NCBI GenBank assembly: GCA_029267645.1 | Contig: JAJUIM010000137.1 | Span: 1-5,694 of the forward strand | DNA length: 5,694 nucleotides | Direction: 5' to 3' | Source of the DNA: Microbacterium sp. | Lineage (GTDB): Bacteria; Actinomycetota; Actinomycetes; Actinomycetales; Microbacteriaceae | In this document: in pieces, positions 1 to 5,694 of the stretch | How positions within the stretch are numbered: the stretch's first letter is position 1 | Layout of the letters: each line of letters starts with the position of its first letter | Program-made: the position numbers and the translations under genes | The notes under the pieces: generated by a model | What the model was told of the DNA's origin: nothing | The model's input: only the letters and a program-made list of their open reading frames with translations | The model's database searches: none

Positions 1-16
1 AGCTAGGACACGGGTC

Positions 17-1021
<1,005 letters not shown>

Positions 1022-3181
1022 TCACAGCGTGCAGCTGACGCAGCCCTCGACCTCGGTGCCCTCGAGCGCCATCTGGCGGAGACGGACGTAGTAGATCGTC
1101 TTGATGCCCTTGCGCCACGCGTAGATCTGCGCCTTGTTGATGTCGCGCGTCGTCGCCGTGTCGGGGAAGAACAGCGTGAGCGACAGGCCCTGGTCGACGT
1201 GCTGCGTCGCCGCGGCGTAGGTGTCGATGACCTTCTCGTAGCCGATCTCGTACGCGTCCTGGTAGTACTCCAGGTTGTCGTTCGTCATGAACGGCGCCGG
1301 GTAGTACACGCGACCGAGCTTGCCCTCCTTGCGGATCTCGATCTTCGACGCGATCGGGTGGATCGAGCTCGTCGAGTTGTTGATGTACGAGATGGATCCG
1401 GTCGGCGGCACCGCCTGCAGGTTCTGGTTGTAGATGCCGTGCTTCTGGATCTCGGCCTTCAGCTCGCGCCAGTCGTCCTGCGTCGGGATGTGGTGGCCCT
1501 CGAACAGCTCGGCGACGCGCGCCGTGGCGGGCTTCCACTCCTGCTCGATGTACTTGTCGAAGAACTCGCCCGAGGCGTACGTCGAGTTCTCGAAGCCCTC
1601 GAACGTCACGCCGCGCTCCTTCGCGATGGCGTTCGACGCGCGCAGCGCGTGGAACAGCACCGTGTAGAAGTAGATGTTCGTGAAGTCGATGCCCTCTTCC
1701 GAGCCGTAGAAGATGCGCTCGCGCGACAGGTAGCCGTGCAGGTTCATCTGGCCGAGGCCGATGGCGTGCGACTTGTCGTTGCCGTCCTCGATCGACCGGA
1801 CCGACTCGATGTGGCTCTGGTCGCTCACGGCGGTCAGGGCGCGGATCGACGTCTCGACCGTGCGGCCGAAGTCGGGTGAGTCCATCGCGAGCGCGATGTT
1901 CAGCGAACCGAGGTTGCAGCTGATGTCCTTACCGATCTGGTCGTACGACAGGTCGGTGTTGAGCGTCGTCGGGGTGTTGACCTGCAGGATCTCGCTGCAG
2001 AGGTTCGACATGTTGATGCGACCCTCGATGGGGTTCGCGCGGTTCACCGTGTCCTCGAACATGACGTACGGGTAGCCCGACTCGAACTGAATCTCGGCGA
2101 TCGTCTGGAAGAACTTGCGCGCGCCCACCTTCGTCTTCTTGATGCGCGGGTCGTCGACCATCTCGCGGTACTTCTCGGTGACCGAGATGTCGCCGAACGG
2201 CTGGCCGTAGACTCGCTCGACGTCGTACGGCGAGAAGAGGTACATGTCCTCGTCGTTCTTCGCGAGCTCGAACGTGATGTCGGGGATCACGACGCCGAGC
2301 GACAGCGTCTTGATGCGGATCTTCTCGTCGGCGTTCTCGCGCTTGGTGTCGAGGAAGCGCATGATGTCGGGGTGGTGCGCGTTGAGGTACACCGCGCCGG
2401 CGCCCTGACGCGCGCCCAGCTGGTTAGCGTAGCTGAACGAGTCTTCGAGCAGCTTCATGACCGGCAGGATGCCGCTCGACTGGTTCTCGATCTGCTTGAT
2501 GGGCGCGCCCGCCTCGCGGATGTTCGAGAGGAGGAGCGCGACTCCGCCGCCGCGCTTCGACAGCTGCAGCGCCGAGTTGATGCCGCGCGCGATCGACTCC
2601 ATGTTGTCCTCGATGCGCAGCAGGAAGCAGCTCACGAGCTCGCCGCGCTGCGCCTTGCCCGCGTTGAGGAACGTCGGCGTGGCCGGCTGGAAGCGGCCGG
2701 AGAGGATCTCGTCGACGAGCTTCCACGCGAGGTCCTCGTCGCCGTCCGCGAGCGCGAGGCCCGTCATGACGACGCGGTCCTCGAAGCGCTCGAGGTAGCG
2801 CTTGCCGTCGAACGTCTTGAGCGTGTAGCTCGTGTAGTACTTGAACGCGCCGAGGAACGTCTCGAACCGGAACTTCTTCGCGTACGCGAAGTCGTTGAGG
2901 CGCTCGATGAACGAGAAGTCATACTTCTCGATGACCGCGCCCTCGTAGTACTCATTCTCGACGAGGTAGTCGAGGCGCTCGCGCAGCGAGTGGAAGAAGA
3001 CGGTGTTCTGGTTGACGTGCTGCAGGAAGTACTCGCGCGCGGCGCGCTTGTCGGCGTCGAACTGGATCTGACCGTCGGCGTCGTACAGGTTCAGCATCGC
3101 GTTGAGGGAGTGATAGTCGAGGCCCTCGTACGCGGGGTTGTGCTTGAAGTCGAGCTCCGTGCTCACTGCTGCTTCCACCAT
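1022..3181 (-). CDS. nrdE: Class Ib ribonucleoside-diphosphate reductase, catalytic alpha subunit NrdE
   Basis: A 719-residue protein that reduces NDPs to dNDPs by radical chemistry with NrdF. It starts directly with the RNR N-terminal domain and has no ATP-cone, as expected for class Ib. The ten-stranded barrel carries the redox pair C185 (LVSCFLL) and C422 (SCNLGSLN), and the radical loop N393-L-C395-S-E397 (NLCSE). The radical-transfer tyrosines are Y697-Y698 (TIYYVR). [11 protein letters not shown] is at 592-602. The C-terminal shuttle cysteines are C714 and C717 (CVSCTL), the site re-reduced by NrdH. The three active-site cysteines sit seven residues after the Salmonella numbering as I recall it. 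No intein interrupts the active-site motifs. The chosen ATG overlaps the end of nrdI by 19 nt. An alternative GTG at 3164-3166 (residue 6) forms a GTGA overlap with the nrdI stop and has GGTGGAAG five nt upstream, so the true start may be there (714 aa). Function is certain, the exact start is not. Confidence 0.98.
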   Translation of the reverse strand: MVEAAVSTELDFKHNPAYEGLDYHSLNAMLNLYDADGQIQFDADKRAAREYFLQHVNQNTVFFHSLRERLDYLVENEYYEGAVIEKYDFSFIERLNDFAYAKKFRFETFLGAFKYYTSYTLKTFDGKRYLERFEDRVVMTGLALADGDEDLAWKLVDEILSGRFQPATPTFLNAGKAQRGELVSCFLLRIEDNMESIARGINSALQLSKRGGGVALLLSNIREAGAPIKQIENQSSGILPVMKLLEDSFSYANQLGARQGAGAVYLNAHHPDIMRFLDTKRENADEKIRIKTLSLGVVIPDITFELAKNDEDMYLFSPYDVERVYGQPFGDISVTEKYREMVDDPRIKKTKVGARKFFQTIAEIQFESGYPYVMFEDTVNRANPIEGRINMSNLCSEILQVNTPTTLNTDLSYDQIGKDISCNLGSLNIALAMDSPDFGRTVETSIRALTAVSDQSHIESVRSIEDGNDKSHAIGLGQMNLHGYLSRERIFYGSEEGIDFTNIYFYTVLFHALRASNAIAKERGVTFEGFENSTYASGEFFDKYIEQEWKPATARVAELFEGHHIPTQDDWRELKAEIQKHGIYNQNLQAVPPTGSISYINNSTSSIHPIASKIEIRKEGKLGRVYYPAPFMTNDNLEYYQDAYEIGYEKVIDTYAAATQHVDQGLSLTLFFPDTATTRDINKAQIYAWRKGIKTIYYVRLRQMALEGTEVEGCVSCTL

Positions 3182-3648
3182 GATTCCAATCCGCGGCTCA
3201 CGCGAGCCACGTCGTCAGACGTGCCGAAGAGTTCCACCCGATGCAAGTGCGGCACCTGACACTTGCGGCTGATGATGTCGCCGGCGAGGCCGTAGGCCGC
3301 GCCGAAGTTCGTGTTCCCCGTGGAGATGACCCCGCGGATCCCCGCGCGGTTGCTCTCGTCGTTCAAGAAGCGGATCACCTGCTTCGGGACGGCGCCGTTG
3401 CCGTCGCCTCCGCCGTAGGTGGGCACGATGAGCACATAGGGCTCATCGATGTGCAGCGCTTCGTCGTGTCGATAGAGCGGGATCCGCCGCGCCCGCAGGC
3501 CGAGCTTCTCCACGAAACGCGCGGTGTTGCCCGACACGCTCGAGAAGAAGACCACCAGCGGCACGTCGGCCTCCTGTTCGCGCGACGGCCCCGCCGGGGC
3601 GGAGTCGTCGCGCGAGTGCGGAACGATCGCGGCTGTCGTCGCGGTCAT
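3163..3648 (-). CDS. nrdI: Flavodoxin-like NrdI, activator of the NrdF dimanganese-tyrosyl cofactor
   Basis: A 161-residue FMN protein which, by family knowledge, reduces O2 to superoxide and channels it to Mn(II)2-NrdF to generate the tyrosyl radical. The FMN phosphate loop is SSVSGNT (36-42) followed by [17 protein letters not shown] (76-85) and [17 protein letters not shown] (111-127) are the other flavin-contacting NrdI signatures. The first 28 residues (Ala/Ser/Pro/Asp rich) precede the conserved core, which normally begins a few residues before the SSVS motif. The ATG at 3648 has a good Shine-Dalgarno (GAGGAG, 3655-3660, six nt spacing). A GTG at 3562-3564 (residue 29) has a perfect AGGAGG at 3570-3575, five nt away, and would give a 133-residue protein that begins at the core. 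I report the longer form, but the short form is equally credible. It lies 32 nt after nrdH and overlaps nrdE. Confidence 0.95.
   Translation of the reverse strand: MTATTAAIVPHSRDDSAPAGPSREQEADVPLVVFFSSVSGNTARFVEKLGLRARRIPLYRHDEALHIDEPYVLIVPTYGGGDGNGAVPKQVIRFLNDESNRAGIRGVISTGNTNFGAAYGLAGDIISRKCQVPHLHRVELFGTSDDVARVSRGLESWWKQQ
3570..3575 (-). promoter_or_regulatory. Internal Shine-Dalgarno in front of an alternative GTG start of nrdI
   Basis: On the minus strand this is AGGAGG, followed by five nt and then an in-frame GTG (3562-3564, NrdI residue 29). The match is perfect and the spacing near optimal. The GTG falls exactly where the conserved flavodoxin fold starts. The sequence therefore supports either a re-annotated start or two NrdI forms. 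It is also compatible with chance, since Glu-Ala (GAG GCC) codons preceded by CAG produce the motif. Confidence 0.45.
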
Positions 3649-3680
3649 GAGCGTCTCCTCTCCTGCCGCGCAGACAGCGT

Positions 3681-3914
3681 TCAGGCGAGTCGCGCGGCGA
3701 GCTCGTCGATCTTGTCGGGGCGGAAGCCCGACCAGTGGTCCTCGTCGGCGACCACGACGGGCGCCTGCATGTAGCCGAGCGACTTGACCTGCTCGAGCGC
3801 TTCAGCGTCCTGCGAGACGTCGGTCACCTCGTACTCGATGCCCTTCGCATCGAGGGCGCGGTAGGTCGCGTTGCACTGCACGCAAGACGGCTTGCTGTAG
3901 ACGGTGATCGCCAT
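3681..3914 (-). CDS. nrdH: NrdH, glutaredoxin-like redoxin (electron donor to NrdE)
   Basis: A 77-residue, single-domain thioredoxin-fold protein of typical NrdH length. The redox motif is C11-V-Q-C14, placed after the first beta strand (ITVYSKPSC). P52 in QAPVVV is the expected cis-proline. The NrdH signature WSGFRPDK lies at 61-68 and distinguishes NrdH from true glutaredoxins. By family knowledge it is reduced by thioredoxin reductase rather than glutathione, and it re-reduces the C-terminal cysteines of NrdE. It is the first gene of the operon. The ATG is preceded by GGAGGG at 3921-3926 with six nt spacing. The gene ends 32 nt before nrdI. Nothing is atypical. Confidence 0.97.
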   Translation of the reverse strand: MAITVYSKPSCVQCNATYRALDAKGIEYEVTDVSQDAEALEQVKSLGYMQAPVVVADEDHWSGFRPDKIDELAARLA

Positions 3915-3940
3915 GTCTTCCCCTCCAGAACCAGGTTGTG

Positions 3941-3958
3941 CCGGCGGATCCCCGCCGG
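3941..3958 (-). promoter_or_regulatory. GC-rich hairpin in the nrdHIEF leader
   Basis: A perfect 7-bp inverted repeat, CCGGCGG (3941-3947) and CCGCCGG (3952-3958), with a four-nt loop. It sits between the candidate promoter and the nrdH Shine-Dalgarno and ends 14 nt before that Shine-Dalgarno, leaving the ribosome site free. If transcription starts near 3960, the stem would be at the extreme 5' end of the mRNA, a position known in other transcripts to protect against decay. There is no U-tract, so it is not a terminator. The fold is visible, the function is inferred. Confidence 0.45.
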
Positions 3959-3965
3959 GACTTCA

Positions 3966-3971
3966 ATACTA
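3966..3971 (-). promoter_or_regulatory. Candidate -10 element of the nrdHIEF promoter
   Basis: Minus-strand TAGTAT fits the actinobacterial TAnnnT -10 pattern. It would place the transcription start near 3959-3961, about 45 nt before the nrdH ATG. No good -35 lies at 16-19 bp; the nearest, TCGACC at 3992-3997, has a 20-bp spacer. The element lies inside NrdR-like box 1, the expected geometry for repression by occlusion. Confidence is low because the -35 is poor. Confidence 0.35.
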
Positions 3972-3981
3972 CATATAGAGG
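3966..3981 (-). promoter_or_regulatory. NrdR box 1 (proximal operator of nrdHIEF)
   Basis: Read on the minus strand, this 16-mer matches the NrdR consensus acaCwAtATaTwGtgt at 12 of 16 positions, including the central CTATAT-TAG core. NrdR is an ATP/dATP-sensing zinc-ribbon/ATP-cone repressor of ribonucleotide reductase genes. The site is 52 nt upstream of the nrdH start and pairs with a second site exactly 32 bp away. The match and spacing are seen in the sequence. NrdR binding is inferred, since nrdR is not in this window. Confidence 0.7.
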
Positions 3982-3997
3982 TCGCCGCCGGGGTCGA

Positions 3998-4013
3998 CCA
4001 CAAGGGGTAGTAG
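3998..4013 (-). promoter_or_regulatory. NrdR box 2 (distal, degenerate operator)
   Basis: A weaker NrdR-like 16-mer on the minus strand: the outer arms AC-TA and TTGTG agree with the consensus (9 of 16), but the central AT core is replaced by CCCC. What makes it credible is its register. It starts 32 bp from box 1 with a 16-bp gap, the three-helical-turn spacing characteristic of paired NrdR boxes. On its own the match would not be significant. Confidence 0.5.
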
Positions 4014-4030
4014 TTACATGCCTGTCATTT

Positions 4031-4081
4031 TCCACCGCTCTCCACCGTTCCTCCACACCCTTGTACACCGATCTGTGCACA
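4031..4081 (+). repeat. Phased array of five TCCACM-like hexamers (DnaA-box-like half sites)
   Basis: Five related hexamers on the plus strand: TCCACC at 4031, TCCACC at 4041, TCCACA at 4052, TACACC at 4064 and TGCACA at 4076. Start-to-start steps are 10, 11, 12 and 12 bp, so they face roughly the same side of the helix. Extended to nine bases, they match the actinobacterial DnaA box TTGTCCACA at 7, 6, 7, 7 and 7 positions. The last lies in the perfect palindrome CTGTGCACAG (4073-4082). They may be low-affinity DnaA sites or the operator of an unknown regulator. Confidence 0.45.
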
Positions 4082-4148
4082 GGTCGGGCGCCTCCGGAAC
4101 CCGCCCCGACCGGCGACATCTCGCGCTTTCCGGACGGGCCCACGGAGG

Positions 4149-4157
4149 TTGTCCACA
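4149..4157 (+). promoter_or_regulatory. Exact actinobacterial DnaA box TTGTCCACA
   Basis: All nine bases match the DnaA box described for high-GC actinobacteria such as Streptomyces. It is intergenic, about 235 bp upstream of nrdH and 121 bp upstream of the plus-strand start codon. One exact match in this 363-bp region on two strands has a naive chance of about 0.3 percent. Because I did not choose the motif beforehand, this overstates its significance. DnaA control of ribonucleotide reductase genes is established in E. coli (nrdAB), not for this operon. Confidence 0.5.
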
Positions 4158-4264
4158 GGCACGACGGTAGGCCGAACCTCTGACATCGGAAGGTCTGAGA
4201 ATCGGGCGCCTCGGCGTGTCGCATCCTGGCCCGTGCGTGTCGCCTTCGGGCACCCACGCGAGCC

Positions 4265-4270
4265 TAGGCT
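4265..4270 (+). promoter_or_regulatory. -10 element TAGGCT of a probable leaderless promoter
   Basis: TAGGCT fits the TAnnnT -10 consensus and lies only seven nt before the ATG at 4278. Transcription would therefore start at or next to the A of the start codon and give a leaderless mRNA, which is common in actinobacteria. In agreement, no AGGAGG-like site precedes the ATG (only GACGAGC). The element is half of a perfect 10-bp palindrome, AGCCTAGGCT (4261-4270). No clear -35 is seen at 17 bp. Confidence 0.6.
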
Positions 4271-4277
4271 GACGAGC

Positions 4278-5429
4278 ATGACCGCTGATTTCGACCCCTC
4301 CGCGCACCTGCCCGACGACCTCCTGGAGCGGATCCGCTCACGCGCCGCGCAGGTCGACCGCGACAACGTCTTCCCCTCGGACGACCTGGACGAGCTGCGC
4401 GACGCCGGCTATCTCGCGATGCTCGTTCCGCGCGAGAAGGGCGGAGCGGGCGTCACGCTCGCGCAGGCCGGCGCGCTGCAGCAGCGCCTCGCGGGCGCCG
4501 CGCCTGCGACGGCGCTCGCCATCAACATGCACCTCGTGTGGACCGCCGTCGCGGCCATCCTGCGTGACCGCGGAGACGACGCGCTCTCGCTCGTCGAGGA
4601 TCGCGCCGCCCGCGGCGACGTGTTCGCGTTCGGCATCAGCGAGGCGGGCAACGACCTCGTGCTGTTCGGCAGCACGACCGAGGCCGCGCCGCGCGACGGC
4701 GGCTACGACCTCACCGGCACCAAGATCTTCACCTCGCTCGCGCCCGTGTGGGACGTGCTCGGCGTGCACGGGCTCGACACGACGGATCCCGACCACCCGC
4801 GGCTCGTCTTCACCTTCCTCGAGCGCGACGAGAACGTCGTCACGCGGGACGACTGGGACACGATCGGCATGCGCGGCACCCAGAGCCGCACGACCGAGCT
4901 CCACGGCGCCCACGCCCCCGCCGAGCGCGTCGTGCGCGTGATCGACCCCGAGCGCGGCCCCGACGTGCTGCAGTTCGGCATCTTCGCCGCGTTCGAGCTG
5001 CTCATCTCGTCGGTGTACGCGGGCATCGCCCGCCGCGCACTCGACGTCGCCGCTGACGCACTCCGTGCGCGCACCGACGCCCGCACCCGCGCGCCGCGCA
5101 GCGAGGATCCCGTCGTCCGCGCGCGCATCGGCGAGCTCGTGATCGCGCAGGACGGCATCGACCTCGAGCTGCGCGCCCTCACAAGGGACGTCGATGACGT
5201 CGTCGACCACGGCGCGCGGTGGTTCCCGCTGCTCTCCGGCATGAAGCACCGGACGGCCGCGGCGGCGCAGCGCATCGTCGACGAGGCTGCGGCGCTCATC
5301 GGCGGCGCCGGCTTCCGCAGCGCCTCCGAGATCTCGCGCCTCGTGCGCGATGTGCGGGCCGCGGCGTTCCATCCGTCCTCAGCCGACTCCGCGCGGCGCT
5401 CGGCCGCCGCCTCCCTGCTCGACGCCTGA
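4278..5429 (+). CDS. Acyl-CoA dehydrogenase-superfamily flavoprotein, catalytic Glu motif replaced
   Basis: A 383-residue protein of usual acyl-CoA dehydrogenase length. Expected layout: N-terminal helical domain about 1-115, beta domain about 116-225, C-terminal four-helix domain about 230-383. FAFGISEAGND (116-126) corresponds to the FAD/substrate loop (TEP-GSD in classical members). GYDLTGTKIFTS (142-153) is the typical beta-domain signature, and GMRGTQSRT (198-205) follows. LIGGAGF (340-346) and RLVRDVRAAAFHPSS (354-368) match the C-terminal FAD-binding region. However, the YEG glutamate position is occupied by His-Pro (365-366), so classical alpha-beta dehydrogenation from that residue is not possible. 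E240 near the start of the helical domain is one residue off the alternative catalytic position by my hand alignment. It could be a divergent dehydrogenase or a relative of flavin-dependent (DszC-type) monooxygenases; the substrate is unknown. A TTG at 4149 would add 43 residues without motifs. The ATG is chosen for its -10 element and because the fold begins there. Confidence 0.85.
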   Translation: MTADFDPSAHLPDDLLERIRSRAAQVDRDNVFPSDDLDELRDAGYLAMLVPREKGGAGVTLAQAGALQQRLAGAAPATALAINMHLVWTAVAAILRDRGDDALSLVEDRAARGDVFAFGISEAGNDLVLFGSTTEAAPRDGGYDLTGTKIFTSLAPVWDVLGVHGLDTTDPDHPRLVFTFLERDENVVTRDDWDTIGMRGTQSRTTELHGAHAPAERVVRVIDPERGPDVLQFGIFAAFELLISSVYAGIARRALDVAADALRARTDARTRAPRSEDPVVRARIGELVIAQDGIDLELRALTRDVDDVVDHGARWFPLLSGMKHRTAAAAQRIVDEAAALIGGAGFRSASEISRLVRDVRAAAFHPSSADSARRSAAASLLDA

Positions 5430-5434
5430 CACAC

Positions 5435-5496
5435 GCGTGCCGGGGCACGGGGCGTCTCTGCGCGCCAGCGCGGAGTCGGCCCGTGCCCCGGCACGC
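5435..5496 (+). terminator. 62-nt compound hairpin after the flavoprotein gene
   Basis: A perfect 17-bp outer stem (5435-5451 with 5480-5496) is followed inward by a G-G mismatch, two pairs, a T-T mismatch and an 8-bp inner stem (5456-5463 with 5468-5475) closed by GCCA. The inner stem has one T-G pair that is a wobble in plus-strand RNA but a mismatch in minus-strand RNA, which favours plus-strand use. It starts six nt after the stop codon. There is no U-tract, so it would be a non-canonical terminator or 3'-end stabiliser. Confidence 0.6.
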
Positions 5497-5512
5497 ACCC
5501 GGAAACACAGAA

Positions 5513-5536
5513 AGGCCACCCCACACGGGATGGCCT
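5513..5536 (-). terminator. Distal terminator of the rRNA operon
   Basis: A 10-bp stem (5513-5522 with 5527-5536) and a four-nt loop. One pair is G-U in minus-strand RNA but C-A in plus-strand RNA, so the hairpin is complete only when read from the rRNA operon. It is followed on the minus strand by the T-rich run TTTCTGTGTTT (stem end included), the usual layout of an intrinsic terminator. It lies 22 nt beyond the first terminator. Confidence 0.75.
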
Positions 5537-5543
5537 GAAATGC

Positions 5544-5579
5544 ACGAAAGGGTCGCCCTGCACTGGGCGACCCTTTCGT
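5544..5579 (-). terminator. Proximal terminator of the rRNA operon
   Basis: A perfect 15-bp inverted repeat (5544-5558 with 5565-5579) with a six-nt loop, beginning about ten nt beyond the 3' end of the 5S rRNA on the minus strand. There is no long U-tract after it, but the stem base carries TTTCGT, and a second hairpin follows. Tandem hairpins after 5S are common in rRNA operons. As a perfect repeat it could also act on plus-strand transcripts that read through. Confidence 0.8.
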
Positions 5580-5588
5580 CTACGTAAA

Positions 5589-5694
5589 GTCCGGCGGCGT
5601 CCTACTCTCCCACAAGGTCCCCCTTGCAGTACCATCGGCGCTGAGAGGCTTAGCTTCCGGGTTCGGAATGAGACCGGGCGTTTCCCTCTCGCTA
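5589..5694 (-). rRNA. rrf: 5S ribosomal RNA, 5' end beyond the window edge
   Basis: The minus strand gives the 3' roughly 106 nt of an actinobacterial 5S rRNA. Conserved landmarks in order are AGCGAGAGGGAAACGCCCG, the CATTCCGAACCCGGAAGCTAAG segment (helix III and loop C), GCGCCGATGGTACTGC and GGGAGAGTAGGACGCCGCCGGAC. The 3' GCCGCC arm is helix I, whose 5' partner (about a dozen bases) lies past position 5694. The 3' end is placed at 5589 by comparison with typical 5S ends and may be off by one or two. The gene is the last of an rrn operon entering from the right. Confidence 0.97.

Larger units (their letters stand above)
3915..4277. other. Divergent intergenic region between nrdH and the flavoprotein gene
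   Basis: 363 nt with no convincing gene. From left to right it holds the nrdH ribosome binding site, a leader hairpin (3941-3958), two NrdR-box-like sites (3966-3981, 3998-4013) and a phased run of TCCACM-like hexamers (4031-4081). These are followed by an imperfect hairpin (4082-4111), an exact DnaA box (4149-4157) and the promoter of the plus-strand gene (4265-4270). Open frames crossing it on both strands lack family motifs, have no good ribosome binding sites, and are not called. It contains AT-rich patches (3961-3980 and around 4011-4031) that contrast with the GC-rich coding sequence. Confidence 0.85.

Noticed and set aside
1022..3181. Possible intein in nrdE
   Set aside because: NrdE is a frequent intein host, but the active-site motifs are uninterrupted and the total length is normal.
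4171..4200. Possible LexA (SOS) box near GAACCTCTGACA
   Set aside because: Only one half-site resembles the actinobacterial GAAC-N4-GTTC pattern; the other half is absent.
4258..4276. Iron/manganese regulator (DtxR/IdeR-type) box around AGCCTAGGCTGAC
   Set aside because: The core resembles GCCTA but the AT-rich flanks and the 19-bp dyad of that family are missing; the -10 element explains the sequence.
4149..4277. TTG-started 43-residue extension of the flavoprotein
   Set aside because: The added residues have no family similarity I recognise, there is no Shine-Dalgarno, and the extension would be transcribed only from further upstream than the well-placed -10 at 4265-4270.
3802..4366. Small open frames across the intergenic region on both strands
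   Set aside because: Arg/Pro/Gly-rich translations without motifs or good ribosome binding sites; they overlap nrdH, the flavoprotein gene or the regulatory sites.
4338..5372. A 344-codon open frame on the minus strand opposite the flavoprotein gene, and other long overlapping frames there
   Set aside because: The composition is low in complexity (Ala, Arg, Glu, Val, Asp), with no motif, and it is fully nested in a gene with clear family signatures.

Overview
The window looks like an ordinary chromosomal stretch from a high-GC Gram-positive actinobacterium, most likely a Microbacteriaceae member (Microbacterium-like). The evidence is strong G/C bias at third codon positions, a complete nrdH-nrdI-nrdE-nrdF operon, an actinobacterial-type 5S rRNA, and a TAnnnT promoter placed so that the mRNA would be leaderless. 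The genus is inferred from protein and rRNA character, not from a database search.

Positions 17-3914 (minus strand) hold a complete class Ib ribonucleotide reductase operon in the order nrdH, nrdI, nrdE, nrdF. NrdH (glutaredoxin-like electron donor) re-reduces the catalytic subunit NrdE. NrdI (flavodoxin-like) supplies the oxidant that assembles the dimanganese-tyrosyl radical cofactor of NrdF. NrdE and NrdF together convert ribonucleoside diphosphates to deoxyribonucleotides. All recognisable catalytic and metal-binding residues are present. Gaps are about 30 nt or less, and nrdI and nrdE overlap, so the four genes are probably co-transcribed and in part translationally coupled.

Positions 3915-4277 are the divergent intergenic region and the most interesting part of the window. 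Next to nrdH lies a pair of NrdR-box-like operators exactly 32 bp apart, one overlapping a possible -10 element, followed by a GC-rich leader hairpin and a strong ribosome binding site. Further upstream are a helically phased run of TCCACC/TCCACA-like hexamers and one exact copy of the actinobacterial DnaA box TTGTCCACA. This suggests, without proving it, that the operon responds both to nucleotide level (NrdR) and to replication initiation (DnaA). The other side carries a probable leaderless promoter.

Positions 4278-5429 (plus strand) encode an acyl-CoA dehydrogenase-superfamily flavoprotein whose C-terminus has His-Pro where classical enzymes carry the catalytic Glu of the YEG motif. It may therefore be a divergent dehydrogenase or a flavin-dependent monooxygenase relative.

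Positions 5430-5694 are a convergent terminator zone. A 62-nt compound hairpin follows the flavoprotein gene. Two tandem hairpins on the minus strand terminate an rRNA operon whose 5S gene (minus strand) runs off the right edge. I see no mobile element, CRISPR array, tRNA or toxin-antitoxin pair, and no convincing undescribed multi-gene system.
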